22,513 nt of DNA from a virus, in the IMG/VR virus record IMGVR_UViG_3300048834_001235, positions 1-22,513 of that record. One strand, written 5' to 3'. Positions 12,261 to 19,684 of this stretch are shown one piece after another. The stretch's first letter is position 1. Each line of letters opens with the position of its first letter. Made by a program: the position numbers and the translations under genes. The notes beneath the pieces were generated by a model that saw only the letters and a list, made by a program, of their open reading frames with translations, searched no databases and was not told where the DNA came from.

Positions 12261-12593
12261 ATGCCTGCAACGTTCATTCAAGATGGCCGCTTCATCGACT
12301 ACACCCCCTCAAGTGACACGCCTTCGGGCGCAGTTGTGGTGCAGGGCGATCTGGTCGGTGTGACGGTGCGCCCGATTGCTGCCAACACCGGCGGCAGCCT
12401 GGTGCTCGAAGGCGTCTTCGACTTCCCCAAGGCTTCCGGCGCCAGCACGGCCATCGCCGTGGGAGTCCCCGTCTACTGGCACTCCGATACGCAGACGGCC
12501 AATACCACCGCCTCGGGTGGAAAGCTCATCGGCAAGACCGTTAAGGCCGCCGCCGATGCCGACACCACCGTGCGCGCCCGACTGACCCAGTAA
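12261..12593 (+). CDS. Capsid decoration/cement protein, DUF2190 type
   Basis: A 110-residue beta-rich protein located right after the capsid gene. It has VVVQGDLVGVTVRPIAANT, then SLVLEGVFDFPKA, VGVPVYWHSD and VRARL near the end. This order of short strands is that of DUF2190 family proteins, which act as capsid-decorating or cement proteins on the head surface. The ATG at 12261 is preceded by AAGGA. Length is normal for the family. It is separated by 54 nt from the capsid gene; that gap contains only a weak hairpin. Confidence 0.85.
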   Translation: MPATFIQDGRFIDYTPSSDTPSGAVVVQGDLVGVTVRPIAANTGGSLVLEGVFDFPKASGASTAIAVGVPVYWHSDTQTANTTASGGKLIGKTVKAAADADTTVRARLTQ

Positions 12594-12608
12594 TAAGGAT
12601 GCACGTTC

Positions 12609-12986
12609 GTGCCTGACCTGCTCGCTTATGGCTCTGCCTGGCTGGAAGACCAGCGCCATCGTCACCTGACGACAACGGTGACGTATCGCCGCGACAGCCA
12701 GAGCGTGCAGGTGCAGGCCACCGTCGGGCAGACGGTGTTCCGCATCGATGGCGACCTGGGCGCCACCATCCGCCACGTGCGCCGCGATTACCTGGTTCGA
12801 GCCGCCGACCTGGTGCTTCCTCCCGACACGGCGCCATCCCTGCCGCAGCGGGGCGATCGGATCCTGGAAGCTTCCGGGGGTGTCCATGAGGTCATGGGTC
12901 CGGGCGGCGGTGAGCCGGACTGGCGCTTCAGCGACCCGCAGCGCCTCACGCTTCGCATCCACACGAAGGAGATTGCCACGCCATGA
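12609..12986 (+). CDS. Head-tail connector-like protein
   Basis: A 125-residue protein starting at GTG 12609 with AAGGAT 8 nt upstream. It shows DLLAYGSAWLEDQ, TVTYRRDSQSV, ATVGQTVFRIDGDLG, RRDYLVRAADLVL and DPQRLTLRIHTKEI. The pattern of a strand, GxT.F.ID, RDYLV.AADLVL, then a final DP...LRIHTK resembles phage head-tail joining and tail-attachment proteins that follow capsid genes. I recall this family from phages of this general type but have no experimental role for it. Position after the decoration gene supports the connector. Its end overlaps the next gene by 4 nt (ATGA). Confidence 0.72.
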   Translation: MPDLLAYGSAWLEDQRHRHLTTTVTYRRDSQSVQVQATVGQTVFRIDGDLGATIRHVRRDYLVRAADLVLPPDTAPSLPQRGDRILEASGGVHEVMGPGGGEPDWRFSDPQRLTLRIHTKEIATP

Positions 12987-13276
12987 CCCACAACGGCACC
13001 GACAACAAGGACACGAGCAAGGCCGGACTGATCAAGTCGATCGCACGCTGGCCCTGGCCCGAGATCGTCTTCTTCATCATCTGCGTGTATTCGACCGTCA
13101 CCATCGTCTCAACCGTGGCAGGTGATTATTCCGCGGTCAGGCGCCAGGCTCAGGTCAACGCCGTCGCAGTGGAGGAACACGACGATCGCCTGCGCGCGCT
13201 GGAGACGCAGCTCACCCGCATCGACACCAACGTCGAGTGGATTCGCGCCACCCTGGAGTCGCAGAGCAAGCCGTGA
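12983..13276 (+). CDS. Small membrane protein with coiled-coil tail
   Basis: A 97-residue protein with one membrane helix. Residues 1-20 are polar and basic, residues 24-27 contain PWPE, and residues 27-46 form a hydrophobic segment (IVFFIICVYSTVTIVSTVA). Residues 50-95 are helical, with heptad-like spacing (DDRLRALETQLTRIDTNVEW) suggesting a coiled coil. It resembles small phage membrane proteins found among head-tail genes. Possible roles are a holin- or spanin-like function or membrane anchoring, none of which is supported by motifs. It overlaps both neighbours by 4 nt (ATGA and GTGA), so its translation is coupled to structural genes. Confidence 0.8.
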   Translation: MTHNGTDNKDTSKAGLIKSIARWPWPEIVFFIICVYSTVTIVSTVAGDYSAVRRQAQVNAVAVEEHDDRLRALETQLTRIDTNVEWIRATLESQSKP

Positions 13277-13707
13277 GTTTCATCACCCACATCGCGGATG
13301 CCGTGGTGGCCGAGCTGAACACGGCAGCGCCCACGCTGATCGCCGGCGGTTTCGTGGCTGAACGCCATTACCGACCGGTGATGGACCTGCGTGAGCTGGC
13401 GGAACTCAAGGTCACCGTCGTGCCGCGTGGCGTGACCATCACGCCCGCGAACCGGGCCGGCAACCAGAGCGATGTGCAGATCGACGTGGCGGTGCAGAAG
13501 AAGGTTGACGATGCGGATAGCGCCGCACTGGATGAGCTGATGGTCCTGGTCGAGCGCATCGGAGACCTGTTCAGCCACCGGCGGCTCGCAGGCGCCTCTG
13601 CAACATGGGCGAAGACTGAGAACAAGCCCATCTACTCCGCGGAGCACCTCGAGCAGTACCGCACCTTCACCAGCGTGGTGACCCTGACGTTCAGGATGTC
13701 GCGATGA
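13273..13707 (+). CDS. Tail-terminator/minor-tail-like protein
   Basis: A 144-residue protein. GTG at 13273 is chosen because it overlaps the previous stop as GTGA; no other nearby start fits. Visible features are FITHIADAVVAELN, then DLRELAELKVTVVP, SDVQIDVAVQKKVDD, LDELMVLVERIGDLF and a final TFTSVVTLTFR strand. The pattern of an N-terminal helix, a central sheet with V.V.KKV, a helix LxxLxxLVExI and a closing VTLTFR is like small tail terminator or completion proteins that cap the tube at the head end. Position between connector and tube genes agrees. No strong family signature is present, so this remains a structural guess. Confidence 0.68.
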   Translation: MSFITHIADAVVAELNTAAPTLIAGGFVAERHYRPVMDLRELAELKVTVVPRGVTITPANRAGNQSDVQIDVAVQKKVDDADSAALDELMVLVERIGDLFSHRRLAGASATWAKTENKPIYSAEHLEQYRTFTSVVTLTFRMSR

Positions 13708-13964
13708 ACAACGTGATCATGCGCAAGATCGTCCTGACCGCCTCGTGGCAGCCGCTGTCGGCAACCAGCCTTGTCGGCTCGGTCACCGTGAGCACACCCC
13801 CCACCAATGCGGCCACCGTCTTGTTCCGTGCCGCAGGCGAACCGGCCCATGAACTGCCGTGGGTGCCCGGGCAATGGATCGATCTTCGCAAAGTAGACCT
13901 GGCCTCCATCGAAGTGCGCGGCACCCCTGGTGATCTTGTGACTGTCATGGGTGGGACATGGTGA
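13704..13964 (+). CDS. Small beta-rich hypothetical structural protein
   Basis: An 86-residue protein beginning with ATG 13704 inside the previous stop (ATGA); a second in-frame ATG follows at codon 6. Residues 6-30 alternate as strands (MRKIVLTASWQPLSA, then LVGSVTVSTPP). Later come ATVLFRAAGEPAH, WVPGQWIDLRKVDLASIEVRG and VTVMGG. It looks like a compact beta-sandwich, as do many minor virion components, for instance adhesion or attachment domains that receive the fibre downstream. I do not recognise the family. Co-translation and context place it in the virion. Confidence 0.7.
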   Translation: MNNVIMRKIVLTASWQPLSATSLVGSVTVSTPPTNAATVLFRAAGEPAHELPWVPGQWIDLRKVDLASIEVRGTPGDLVTVMGGTW

Positions 13965-13967
13965 ACC

Positions 13968-14225
13968 ATGGGCTATTTCAGCAGTGGCGGCTCAACCGGT
14001 GGTTCCGATCACACCCATCCGAACAAGGGCGTGCTCGACCAACTGACCAGCGCCGGCAGTGGGCAGGTGATCACAACGCAGGAACGAACGGCCATCGGCG
14101 CGTACGCCGGTGGCGCGAATGAGATCAGCACCTGGTCCGGCATGGTGCCGGCCACCACAGATGAGGCGATCGCACGTATCGCACGGCTACTGAAGCAACA
14201 CCTCGGGACGCAGATCCCCGAGTAA
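13968..14225 (+). CDS. Small fibre-associated protein sharing a C-terminal motif with the next gene
   Basis: An 85-residue protein, 3 nt after the previous stop. The N-terminus is Gly/Ser-rich with SDHTHPNKGVLDQL, a phrase typical of phage tail-fibre and collar segments, followed by VITTQERTAIGAYAGGA. The last 32 residues align without gaps to the last 32 of the tailspike-like protein at 14242 (13 identical positions including W, AI.R.A, HLG and the final IP), and both end at their stop. This suggests a shared assembly or attachment module. It could be a small chaperone, an adaptor or a short fibre. Confidence 0.7.
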   Translation: MGYFSSGGSTGGSDHTHPNKGVLDQLTSAGSGQVITTQERTAIGAYAGGANEISTWSGMVPATTDEAIARIARLLKQHLGTQIPE

Positions 14226-14241
14226 CGACGGAGACACAGTC

Positions 14242-15525
14242 ATGGCAGACCGCAAGGCACTCATCGGCGAGTTCGTGGACGGCGTCGTCCTGCACGAGCA
14301 GGACCAGTGGGCCCCCGGCAGTGACCGGCTCGTCGATCCTGAGGGTCGCGCGCTGGCGCTGCTGACGGAGATTCCCGGCGCCGGGGGCGGGGGCGGGGGC
14401 AATATCCCGAAGACGCGCTCGATCCATGTCGATCCCGAGCGCACCGACGAATACACCGCCGACGGCTCGATCAGCCTGCCGTTCAAGACGGCCCAGGCCG
14501 GCATCGACGCGCTGATGGAACTCACCGCTGTCAGCGGCGAGGTCAACGGCGTGCTGCGGCTCGCGCCCTCGCGTGCCTACGTGACCGAGACCAGCCAACT
14601 GGTCATGACGCTGCCGACAGACGCCTCGGCTGCGCGTCGCCTGTCGATCGTCGGCGACTCGGTCAGCGCGGCGAACACCATCATTCTGCCACCGCTGCGC
14701 ATCGACGCGCCCGGCAACAGCTCGGTGAACTTCATCGCCATGCGCGGGTTGACCTTCGCCGGCGTGAGCGGCGGCAATGCGCGTGTGTTGCACGTCCAAG
14801 GGCACGCGTCGTTCACCGGCCAGATCCGGATGTACGTCAGCGACGTGCAGTTCCACACCAACAGCCAGGCGACCGACGCCTTCTACGTGGACGCCGTGGG
14901 CGGCGGTTCGTTTGGCCTGTTTGGTGTCGGGCACACCAACTTCATCGTGCACAGTTCCGGGACCGGCAACGCCATCCTCATGGAGCGTGGCTGGATGAAT
15001 CTGCGAGGCAGCAACGTCTGGGGCGGCGCAGCGCCGGCGGTGAACCTCTCGGGCACGGCCTCGGTGACGTTGTGGACCGGCGAACTGACGGTCGCCGGAG
15101 GCACCGACACCAACCTGGTGACGCTGGCTGATACCGCGGGTCTGCACCTGAACACGGTGTACGCCAACCCGCGCGGCAACGGTCACATCGTCAGCCACAG
15201 CGGCTCCGGCGTGATCAGCCTGCGCGATGTGAACACGGGCCAGCTCCCTGGCGGCGGCACCGGCGGCATCGACGCGGCCAACGGCGCGACGGTGCTGCTG
15301 GGCGTGGTGACCAAGGCCGACGGCTCGCCGGTGCCGGTCACCGTTCAGAGCGGCGCGCTGCTGGGCAGCGTCATGCCGGGCAGTCAGGTCGGCTACGCCG
15401 ACGGCTCCAGTGATGGTGACGACGGCAGTGCCTGGGCCACCAGCGCCCCCGGCACCGTGAAGGACGCGATCGATCGACTCGCGACGCAGGTGGCGGCGCA
15501 CCTGGGCGGAACGATTCCCGCGTAG
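14242..15525 (+). CDS. Tailspike/beta-helix-like structural protein
   Basis: A 427-residue protein. Residues 1-45 form a short N-terminal domain (MADRKALIGEFVDGVV), followed by a Gly-rich linker of six Gly. Residues about 60-340 carry repeated turn-rich strands with conserved Ser/Thr/Gly/Asn (for example ISLPFKTAQAGIDAL, then FHTNSQATDAFYVDAVGG and GSNVWGGAAPAVNLSG). This is the look of a right-handed parallel beta-helix, common in tailspikes and receptor-binding or glycan-cleaving proteins. The DPERTDEYTADGS..LPFKT opening is a frequent start of such helices. The C-terminus repeats the motif of the previous gene. Its location before the tail tube, not at the operon end, is unusual and may mean a head or neck decoration fibre. 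Confidence 0.7.
   Translation: MADRKALIGEFVDGVVLHEQDQWAPGSDRLVDPEGRALALLTEIPGAGGGGGGNIPKTRSIHVDPERTDEYTADGSISLPFKTAQAGIDALMELTAVSGEVNGVLRLAPSRAYVTETSQLVMTLPTDASAARRLSIVGDSVSAANTIILPPLRIDAPGNSSVNFIAMRGLTFAGVSGGNARVLHVQGHASFTGQIRMYVSDVQFHTNSQATDAFYVDAVGGGSFGLFGVGHTNFIVHSSGTGNAILMERGWMNLRGSNVWGGAAPAVNLSGTASVTLWTGELTVAGGTDTNLVTLADTAGLHLNTVYANPRGNGHIVSHSGSGVISLRDVNTGQLPGGGTGGIDAANGATVLLGVVTKADGSPVPVTVQSGALLGSVMPGSQVGYADGSSDGDDGSAWATSAPGTVKDAIDRLATQVAAHLGGTIPA
14383..14400 (+). repeat. Three in-frame copies of GGGGGC encoding a Gly hinge
   Basis: GGGGGC occurs at 14383-14388, 14389-14394 and 14395-14400, giving six Gly between the N-terminal domain and the beta-helix. The 6-bp unit keeps the reading frame, so slippage would only change hinge length. 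Confidence 0.6.
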
Positions 15526-15540
15526 GTCAGGAAGTGAGCC

Positions 15541-15951
15541 ATGGTTGACGTGAAGGTGACAGTCAAGCTGAAGCCGCGCGAGGGCATCGACGTGAAGCGC
15601 GTGAAACGCACTGTCGATCGCAGCACATTCCGGGGGCTGGGCCACGCCGGTGGCGCGATTCGCCTGACCGCGCGGCGCAGCATCCGCAAGAGCAAAAAGG
15701 CATCGCCACCCGGAATGCCGCCGCACACGCGTCAGGGGCAACTCAAGCGGGCCGTGGTGTACGCGGTGGAGAAGTCAAAGCAGAGGGTCGTCATCGGTCC
15801 CACGCACGAGTTGGTGGGACCGTCGGCCATGGCGCACGAGTTCGGCGGGCGCTTCCGTGGCGACCAGTACCCCAAGCGCCCGCTGATGGGACCGGCACTG
15901 GAGAAAAACCTCGACCGCCTGCCCAAGTTCTGGGCCGGGTCGGTCCGTTGA
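15541..15951 (+). CDS. Tail completion / HK97 gp10-like protein
   Basis: A 136-residue basic protein. It begins with a strand (VDVKVTVKLKPREG), then a helix with RKSKKASPPGMPPHTR and RQGQLKRAVVYAVE, a VIGPTHELVGPSAMAHEFGG loop, and RPLMGPALEKNLDRLPKFW at the end. The combination of PG.PP..R.G.L, a GP....A...EFGG loop and a closing RP.M.PAL is the signature of HK97 gp10/Mu gpG-type virion morphogenesis proteins, which join tail to head. AGGAAG precedes the ATG. It follows the tailspike-like gene by 15 nt and precedes the tube gene by 39 nt. Confidence 0.82.
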   Translation: MVDVKVTVKLKPREGIDVKRVKRTVDRSTFRGLGHAGGAIRLTARRSIRKSKKASPPGMPPHTRQGQLKRAVVYAVEKSKQRVVIGPTHELVGPSAMAHEFGGRFRGDQYPKRPLMGPALEKNLDRLPKFWAGSVR

Positions 15952-15990
15952 CCCCCGGACACTTCCCGGTCTGGGGAAAGGATAAACATC

Positions 15991-16431
15991 ATGGGCATCA
16001 AGCTGGGCATGGAGTGCAAGCTGTACCACGGTGCGGCCGGCGCCACCGCCACCACACTGCTGGCCAACGTCAAGGACCTGACGCTCAACCTGGAAAAAGG
16101 TGAGGCGGACGTAACCACCCGCGCCAACCAAGGCTGGCGCGCCGTCGTCGCCACGCTCAAGAGCGGCAGCGTCGAGTTCGAGATGGTGTGGGATACGGAA
16201 GACGCCGGATTTGCCGCCCTGAAGAACGCGTACTTCAACAACACAGCGATCGCGCTGGCCATCCTCGATGGCGAGAACGGGGAAGGCTTGGACGCGGATT
16301 TCAGCGTGACCAACTTCACGCGCAACGAACCTTTGGAGGAGGCGGTGACCGTCAACGTGACGGTGAAGCCAACGTACTCGACGCGGGCTCCGGCCTGGGT
16401 CGAGCCCACCAGCGGTGGAGGTGGCACCTGA
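15991..16431 (+). CDS. Major tail tube protein
   Basis: A 146-residue protein. It opens with MGIKLGMECKLYHG, followed by LLANVKDLTLNLEKGEADVTTR, then SVEFEMVWDTEDAGFAAL and AIALAILDGE. It closes with NEPLEEAVTVNVTVKPTY, all strand-turn features of siphovirus tube proteins, where rings of six stack to make the tail. AAAGGA precedes the ATG. It overlaps the next gene's start by one nucleotide (TGATGA). The position before the chaperone pair and tape measure is the standard order. Confidence 0.87.
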   Translation: MGIKLGMECKLYHGAAGATATTLLANVKDLTLNLEKGEADVTTRANQGWRAVVATLKSGSVEFEMVWDTEDAGFAALKNAYFNNTAIALAILDGENGEGLDADFSVTNFTRNEPLEEAVTVNVTVKPTYSTRAPAWVEPTSGGGGT

Positions 16432-16958
16432 TGAAGACGTTCAACGACAACGCCGGCCGCACCTGGACCGTGGCCATCAACGTCAACGCCATCAAGCGGG
16501 TCAAGGGCCTCACCGGCGTGAACCTGCTGGATGTGGTCAACGGCGATTCCGAGCAGCGTGACGGTGGCCTCCTCGGCAGACTGAGCAGCGACCCCATCCT
16601 GCTGTGCGACATCCTCTATGCCGTCTGCAAGCCCGAGGCCGACCCCCGGAATGTGAGTGACGAGGATTTCGGGCGTGCGATGGCCGGTGACGCCATCGAC
16701 GCCGGCACCACGGCGCTGCTGGAGGAACTGGTGGATTTTTTCCCGCAGGCGAAGCGCCGCGTGCTCGACCAGGCGCTTCGCAAACTGCGGTCGCTGGAGG
16801 CACGGGTCATCGATCTGGCATCCAAACGGCTCGACAGCCCCGAGATCGACGCCCTGCTCGAAAAGGCGATGCAGGACAGCGCAGGCGCCATGCCGTCGAT
16901 GGCGCCCGGCTCATCGCCGAACTCGCCGGCATTGCCGGCATCGACCCAGGCCCCGTGA
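16431..16958 (+). CDS. Tail assembly chaperone, upstream (G-like) part
   Basis: A 175-residue protein. Residues 1-140 are well-formed: a beta start (KTFNDNAGRTWTVAINV), IKRVKGLTGVNLLDVV, LLCDILYAVCKPEA, then VSDEDFGRAMAG and long helices ending LASKRLDSPEIDALLEKAM. Residues about 150-175 are Ser/Pro/Ala-rich and look like out-of-frame sequence, while the -1 frame of the same bases encodes a plausible protein joining the next ORF. This is the arrangement of lambda G and G-T, where a -1 ribosomal frameshift makes a longer chaperone for tape-measure assembly. A T-TTT-TTC run at 16736-16742 and an A-AAA-G at 16861-16865 are the candidate slip points; the second fits the protein evidence better. 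Confidence 0.84.
   Translation: MKTFNDNAGRTWTVAINVNAIKRVKGLTGVNLLDVVNGDSEQRDGGLLGRLSSDPILLCDILYAVCKPEADPRNVSDEDFGRAMAGDAIDAGTTALLEELVDFFPQAKRRVLDQALRKLRSLEARVIDLASKRLDSPEIDALLEKAMQDSAGAMPSMAPGSSPNSPALPASTQAP
16860..16957 (+). other. Candidate -1 ribosomal frameshift region (G/GT-type)
   Basis: The -1 frame is open from at least 16742 to the next ORF. From about 16895 it reads GARLIAELAGIAGIDPGP and runs straight into VTLRELVW of the downstream ORF, so the downstream protein appears to have homologous sequence before its only start codon (GTG 16955). CGAAAAGG at 16859-16866 allows AAG to slip to AAA. Slipping there would give a product of about 257 residues. Confidence 0.5.
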
Positions 16959-17203
16959 CCCTGCGCGAGCTGGTGTGGATGGCCGAGTCGCGGCAGCGCG
17001 AGGCCTGGGGCCGGACTTCGACGCTGCTTGCCATGATCGCCAATGTGGCGCGGGCACTTGCCGGCAAGTCCGGTTCCGGCCTGCTGAAACCCTCGGACTT
17101 CGATCCGTTCGAGCAGCGCAAGCAGGCGCAGGCCGAACCCATCCCCGGCAGTGTCCGCATGCTCAAGGACGTGTTCGTGAAGCCGCAGTCGAAAGGAGTC
17201 TGA
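16955..17203 (+). CDS. Tail assembly chaperone, downstream (T-like) part
   Basis: Eighty-two residues if started at GTG 16955 (GTGA overlap with the previous stop). It has TLRELVWMAESRQREAW, then TSTLLAMIANVARAL, DFDPFEQ and a basic tail. I know this pattern (TLREL...MA..R...W..TS...A...N, then DFDPF or DFNPY) from the small gene between tube and tape measure in many siphophages. In those, a sequence like AELAGI.GIDPGP precedes TLREL, as found here in the -1 frame upstream. It is therefore probably made mostly as the C-terminal part of the frameshift fusion, though independent initiation is possible. Confidence 0.78.
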   Translation: MTLRELVWMAESRQREAWGRTSTLLAMIANVARALAGKSGSGLLKPSDFDPFEQRKQAQAEPIPGSVRMLKDVFVKPQSKGV

Positions 17204-17206
17204 CCG

Positions 17207-17668
17207 ATGACTCGCAACCAGACCATCTTCGTATTCGTGCTCATCCTGGTGGTGGCCGGACTGGCCTCTTGCGCGGGCATGAACCTGGGCGACATTGTCC
17301 AGGTCCGCACGCCCAACAGCGTGCAGCAGACTACGGGGCTGCCGTCGCGCACCAGCCTGAACGAGGCAGTGGTTGAGTACCAAGCCTGGTTCGAAGATGT
17401 GCAGCGCACCGGCGCCCAGTGGAAGGGCAACATCGAACGCGCCAACGAGATGCGTGGCATGCTCAGCCAGTTGACGCTGGCTGCACTGGATGATCTCGGT
17501 CCGACCCTGGCCGGTGTGCCCATGCTCGGTCCCCTGCTGCCTGCCGCCACCGGGCTGATCGGCCTGTTCCTGGGCGTGGGACGTCTGCGCCAGGAGAAGG
17601 AGGCCTCGTTCAACAAGGGTCTGGAAGAAGGTCGCAAGGCGATGATCCTGCCGGACGTGGAGACGTAG
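17207..17668 (+). CDS. Predicted lipoprotein with C-terminal hydrophobic segment
   Basis: A 153-residue protein. Residues 5-18 are hydrophobic, and LASC at 19-22 is a lipobox, so Cys22 should be lipidated after signal peptidase II cleavage. The mature part has NLGDIVQVRTPNSVQQTTG, a helical middle, and a second hydrophobic stretch at about 101-126 (LAGVPMLGPLLPAATGLIGL). It ends with basic and acidic helix KEASFNKGLEEGRK. A lipoprotein between the chaperones and tape measure is unusual. Possible roles are superinfection exclusion, as for phage Llp-type lipoproteins, or envelope association during assembly. AAAGGAG lies directly before the ATG. Confidence 0.8.
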   Translation: MTRNQTIFVFVLILVVAGLASCAGMNLGDIVQVRTPNSVQQTTGLPSRTSLNEAVVEYQAWFEDVQRTGAQWKGNIERANEMRGMLSQLTLAALDDLGPTLAGVPMLGPLLPAATGLIGLFLGVGRLRQEKEASFNKGLEEGRKAMILPDVET

Positions 17669-17672
17669 CCAT

Positions 17673-19670
17673 ATGGTCTCCGCACGCGGCATCAAGGCAG
17701 GCGCGGCCTACGTCGAGCTGCTGGTCAGCGACAACAAGCTCGTGCGCGGGCTGAAGGCGGCGCAGGCGCGCCTCAAAGGCTTCGGCGAGGGCGTCAGCGG
17801 CATCGGCCGCAAGCTCACTGCCGCCAGCGCCGCGGTGGCTGCGCCCCTGCTCGCGACATCCAAGGTGTTCATCGGCATGGGCGACGCGATGGCCAAGGCC
17901 AGCGATCGCACCGGCATCGCCGTCGAAACGCTGTCGGAGCTGACCTTCGCCGCCGAGATGAGCGGAGCGAACCTACAGTCGTTCGAGAACGGCATCCGCC
18001 GCATGCAGCGGACAGTGGTTGAAGCCGCCGATGGGACGCAGACGGCTGTGGACGCCCTGGCCATGCTCGGCCTGAGAGCCGAGGAACTGCAGGGCATGTC
18101 GCCCGACCGAATGTTCAAGCTGCTCGCCGAGCGGCTCAGCCAGGTGGCCGATCCGACACACAAAGCCGCGATCGCCATGGAAATCTTCGGCCGCGGCGGT
18201 GCGGAACTGCTTCCTTTAATGAAGGACGGCGTCCGGGGGATAGAGGCGCTGCAGGACCAGGCGCGGGAACTTGGCCTCACGCTCAGCACCGAGGCCGCGC
18301 GGGACGCCGAGCGCTTCGGCGACACGCTCGACGTGCTGTGGAAGGTGATCAAGCGCGCCGCGTTCGCGGTGGGCGCTGCCTTGGCTCCAACGTTGACGCG
18401 CGTGGCAGAGACCATCACGCGGGTGGTGGTGCAGGTCGTGCAATGGATCGATCGCAACCGCGGCCTCATTGTCAGCGTGACCAAGCTCGCTTTAGCCGGC
18501 GTCGCCACGGGTATGGCGCTGGTCGGCATCGGCTACGCCATCCAAGGGCTGGCCGCCGCGTTCGGTGGTGTGGCGGCGGTGATCACGGGCGCGGGTGCGG
18601 CGATTGGCCTTCTGGGCACGGCGCTGGCGGCGCTGCTGTCGCCGGTGGGCCTGGTCATCGCCGGTGCCGTGGCACTCGGTGCGTACATCGCCCATAGCAC
18701 GGGCGTCGCGGGGCAGGCGCTGGCGTGGCTGTCTGAGCAATTCCGGGGGCTGAAGGATCGGGCGCTGGTGGCGTACCAGGGCATCGCCGATGCACTGGCT
18801 GCCGGTGACATTGCGCTTGCCGCACGCGTGCTGTGGCTCGCTCTGAAGGTCGAGTGGCAGCGCGGCATCCACTACATCCAAGGCCTTTGGCTGGGCTTCA
18901 AGGACTACTTCCTCGGCATAGCGGTGGACGCGTTCTACGGCGCGGTGAAGGCACTGGCCACTGCGTGGCATGGGCTGCGCGCGGTGTGGGTACAGACGAT
19001 CAGCTTCCTCGCCAAAGGGTGGACCCAACTCACCAGCGGCATGCAATCCGGCTTCCGCAAGGCGCAGCTCAAAGTGGAGGAGGGTCTGCATCGCCTGCGC
19101 GGCATGTTCGATGAGTCCTACGACGTGGACATGGCGATCAACATCGCCCGCACCAATGAGCAGGCCGACCAAGGCAAGATCGAGCAGCAGCGCAAGACCA
19201 ACCTCGACCAGAGCGAGCAGCAGCGCCAGCAGGACCTGGGCAGGATCGGCAGCGAGTTCGAAGCTGAGAAGAAGGCGCTGGATCAGGCGGCTCAGGCAGC
19301 GCAGGACCAGCGTCGCCAGCAGTACCAGAAGCAGATCAATGAGTCGATGTCTGCCCTCGAAGCCGCGCGGAAGGAATACCGATCCTCGCTGGACGAGGCC
19401 GCGCAAAAGCGACGCGAATCGGATGCCGCGAAACCCACTGCGCAGCCGAGCGGCATAGACGACCTGCTCAATCGCCTCGCCGGCCTCGGAGACACGTTGG
19501 AGGCCGTAGGCGAACGCACCGAGGTGCGTGGCACGTTCAACGCGGCCGCGATCCAGAGCCTGATGGGCACGCGGACCCAGGACCGCATCGCGGCCGCCAC
19601 TGAGCAGACGGCCAACCACACCAAGCGCCTCGTCGATGCCGCCCGCAGTGGTGGCTTGGCCTTCGAGTGA
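17673..19670 (+). CDS. Tail tape measure protein
   Basis: A 665-residue protein. The N-terminal section has AYVELLVSDNKLVRGL followed by ARLKGFGEGVSGIG and a long Ala-rich helix. The conserved tape-measure core follows, DRTGIAVETLSEL (78-90) and IFGRGGAELLPL (171-182). Residues about 266-350 are a very hydrophobic, Gly/Ala-rich region able to insert in membrane. Residues about 503-595 are a charged coiled coil (EQQRQQDLGRIGSEFEAEKK). The C-terminus has VRGTFNAAAIQSLMG. By the usual 1.5 angstrom per residue the tail would be near 100 nm. No lytic enzyme domain is evident. GGAG at 17659-17662 precedes the ATG. Confidence 0.93.
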   Translation: MVSARGIKAGAAYVELLVSDNKLVRGLKAAQARLKGFGEGVSGIGRKLTAASAAVAAPLLATSKVFIGMGDAMAKASDRTGIAVETLSELTFAAEMSGANLQSFENGIRRMQRTVVEAADGTQTAVDALAMLGLRAEELQGMSPDRMFKLLAERLSQVADPTHKAAIAMEIFGRGGAELLPLMKDGVRGIEALQDQARELGLTLSTEAARDAERFGDTLDVLWKVIKRAAFAVGAALAPTLTRVAETITRVVVQVVQWIDRNRGLIVSVTKLALAGVATGMALVGIGYAIQGLAAAFGGVAAVITGAGAAIGLLGTALAALLSPVGLVIAGAVALGAYIAHSTGVAGQALAWLSEQFRGLKDRALVAYQGIADALAAGDIALAARVLWLALKVEWQRGIHYIQGLWLGFKDYFLGIAVDAFYGAVKALATAWHGLRAVWVQTISFLAKGWTQLTSGMQSGFRKAQLKVEEGLHRLRGMFDESYDVDMAINIARTNEQADQGKIEQQRKTNLDQSEQQRQQDLGRIGSEFEAEKKALDQAAQAAQDQRRQQYQKQINESMSALEAARKEYRSSLDEAAQKRRESDAAKPTAQPSGIDDLLNRLAGLGDTLEAVGERTEVRGTFNAAAIQSLMGTRTQDRIAAATEQTANHTKRLVDAARSGGLAFE

Positions 19671-19684
19671 TGGAGTGCTGAAGG

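Noticed and set aside
10746-12281. A 511-codon leftward frame opposite the capsid gene
   Set aside because: It is a shadow of the capsid coding strand, Val/Gly/Arg/His-rich, with no start signal.
14125-15741. A 538-codon leftward frame opposite the beta-helix gene
   Set aside because: It is low-complexity Ala/Val/His/Arg sequence, antisense to a gene with good structural features, and crosses three rightward genes.
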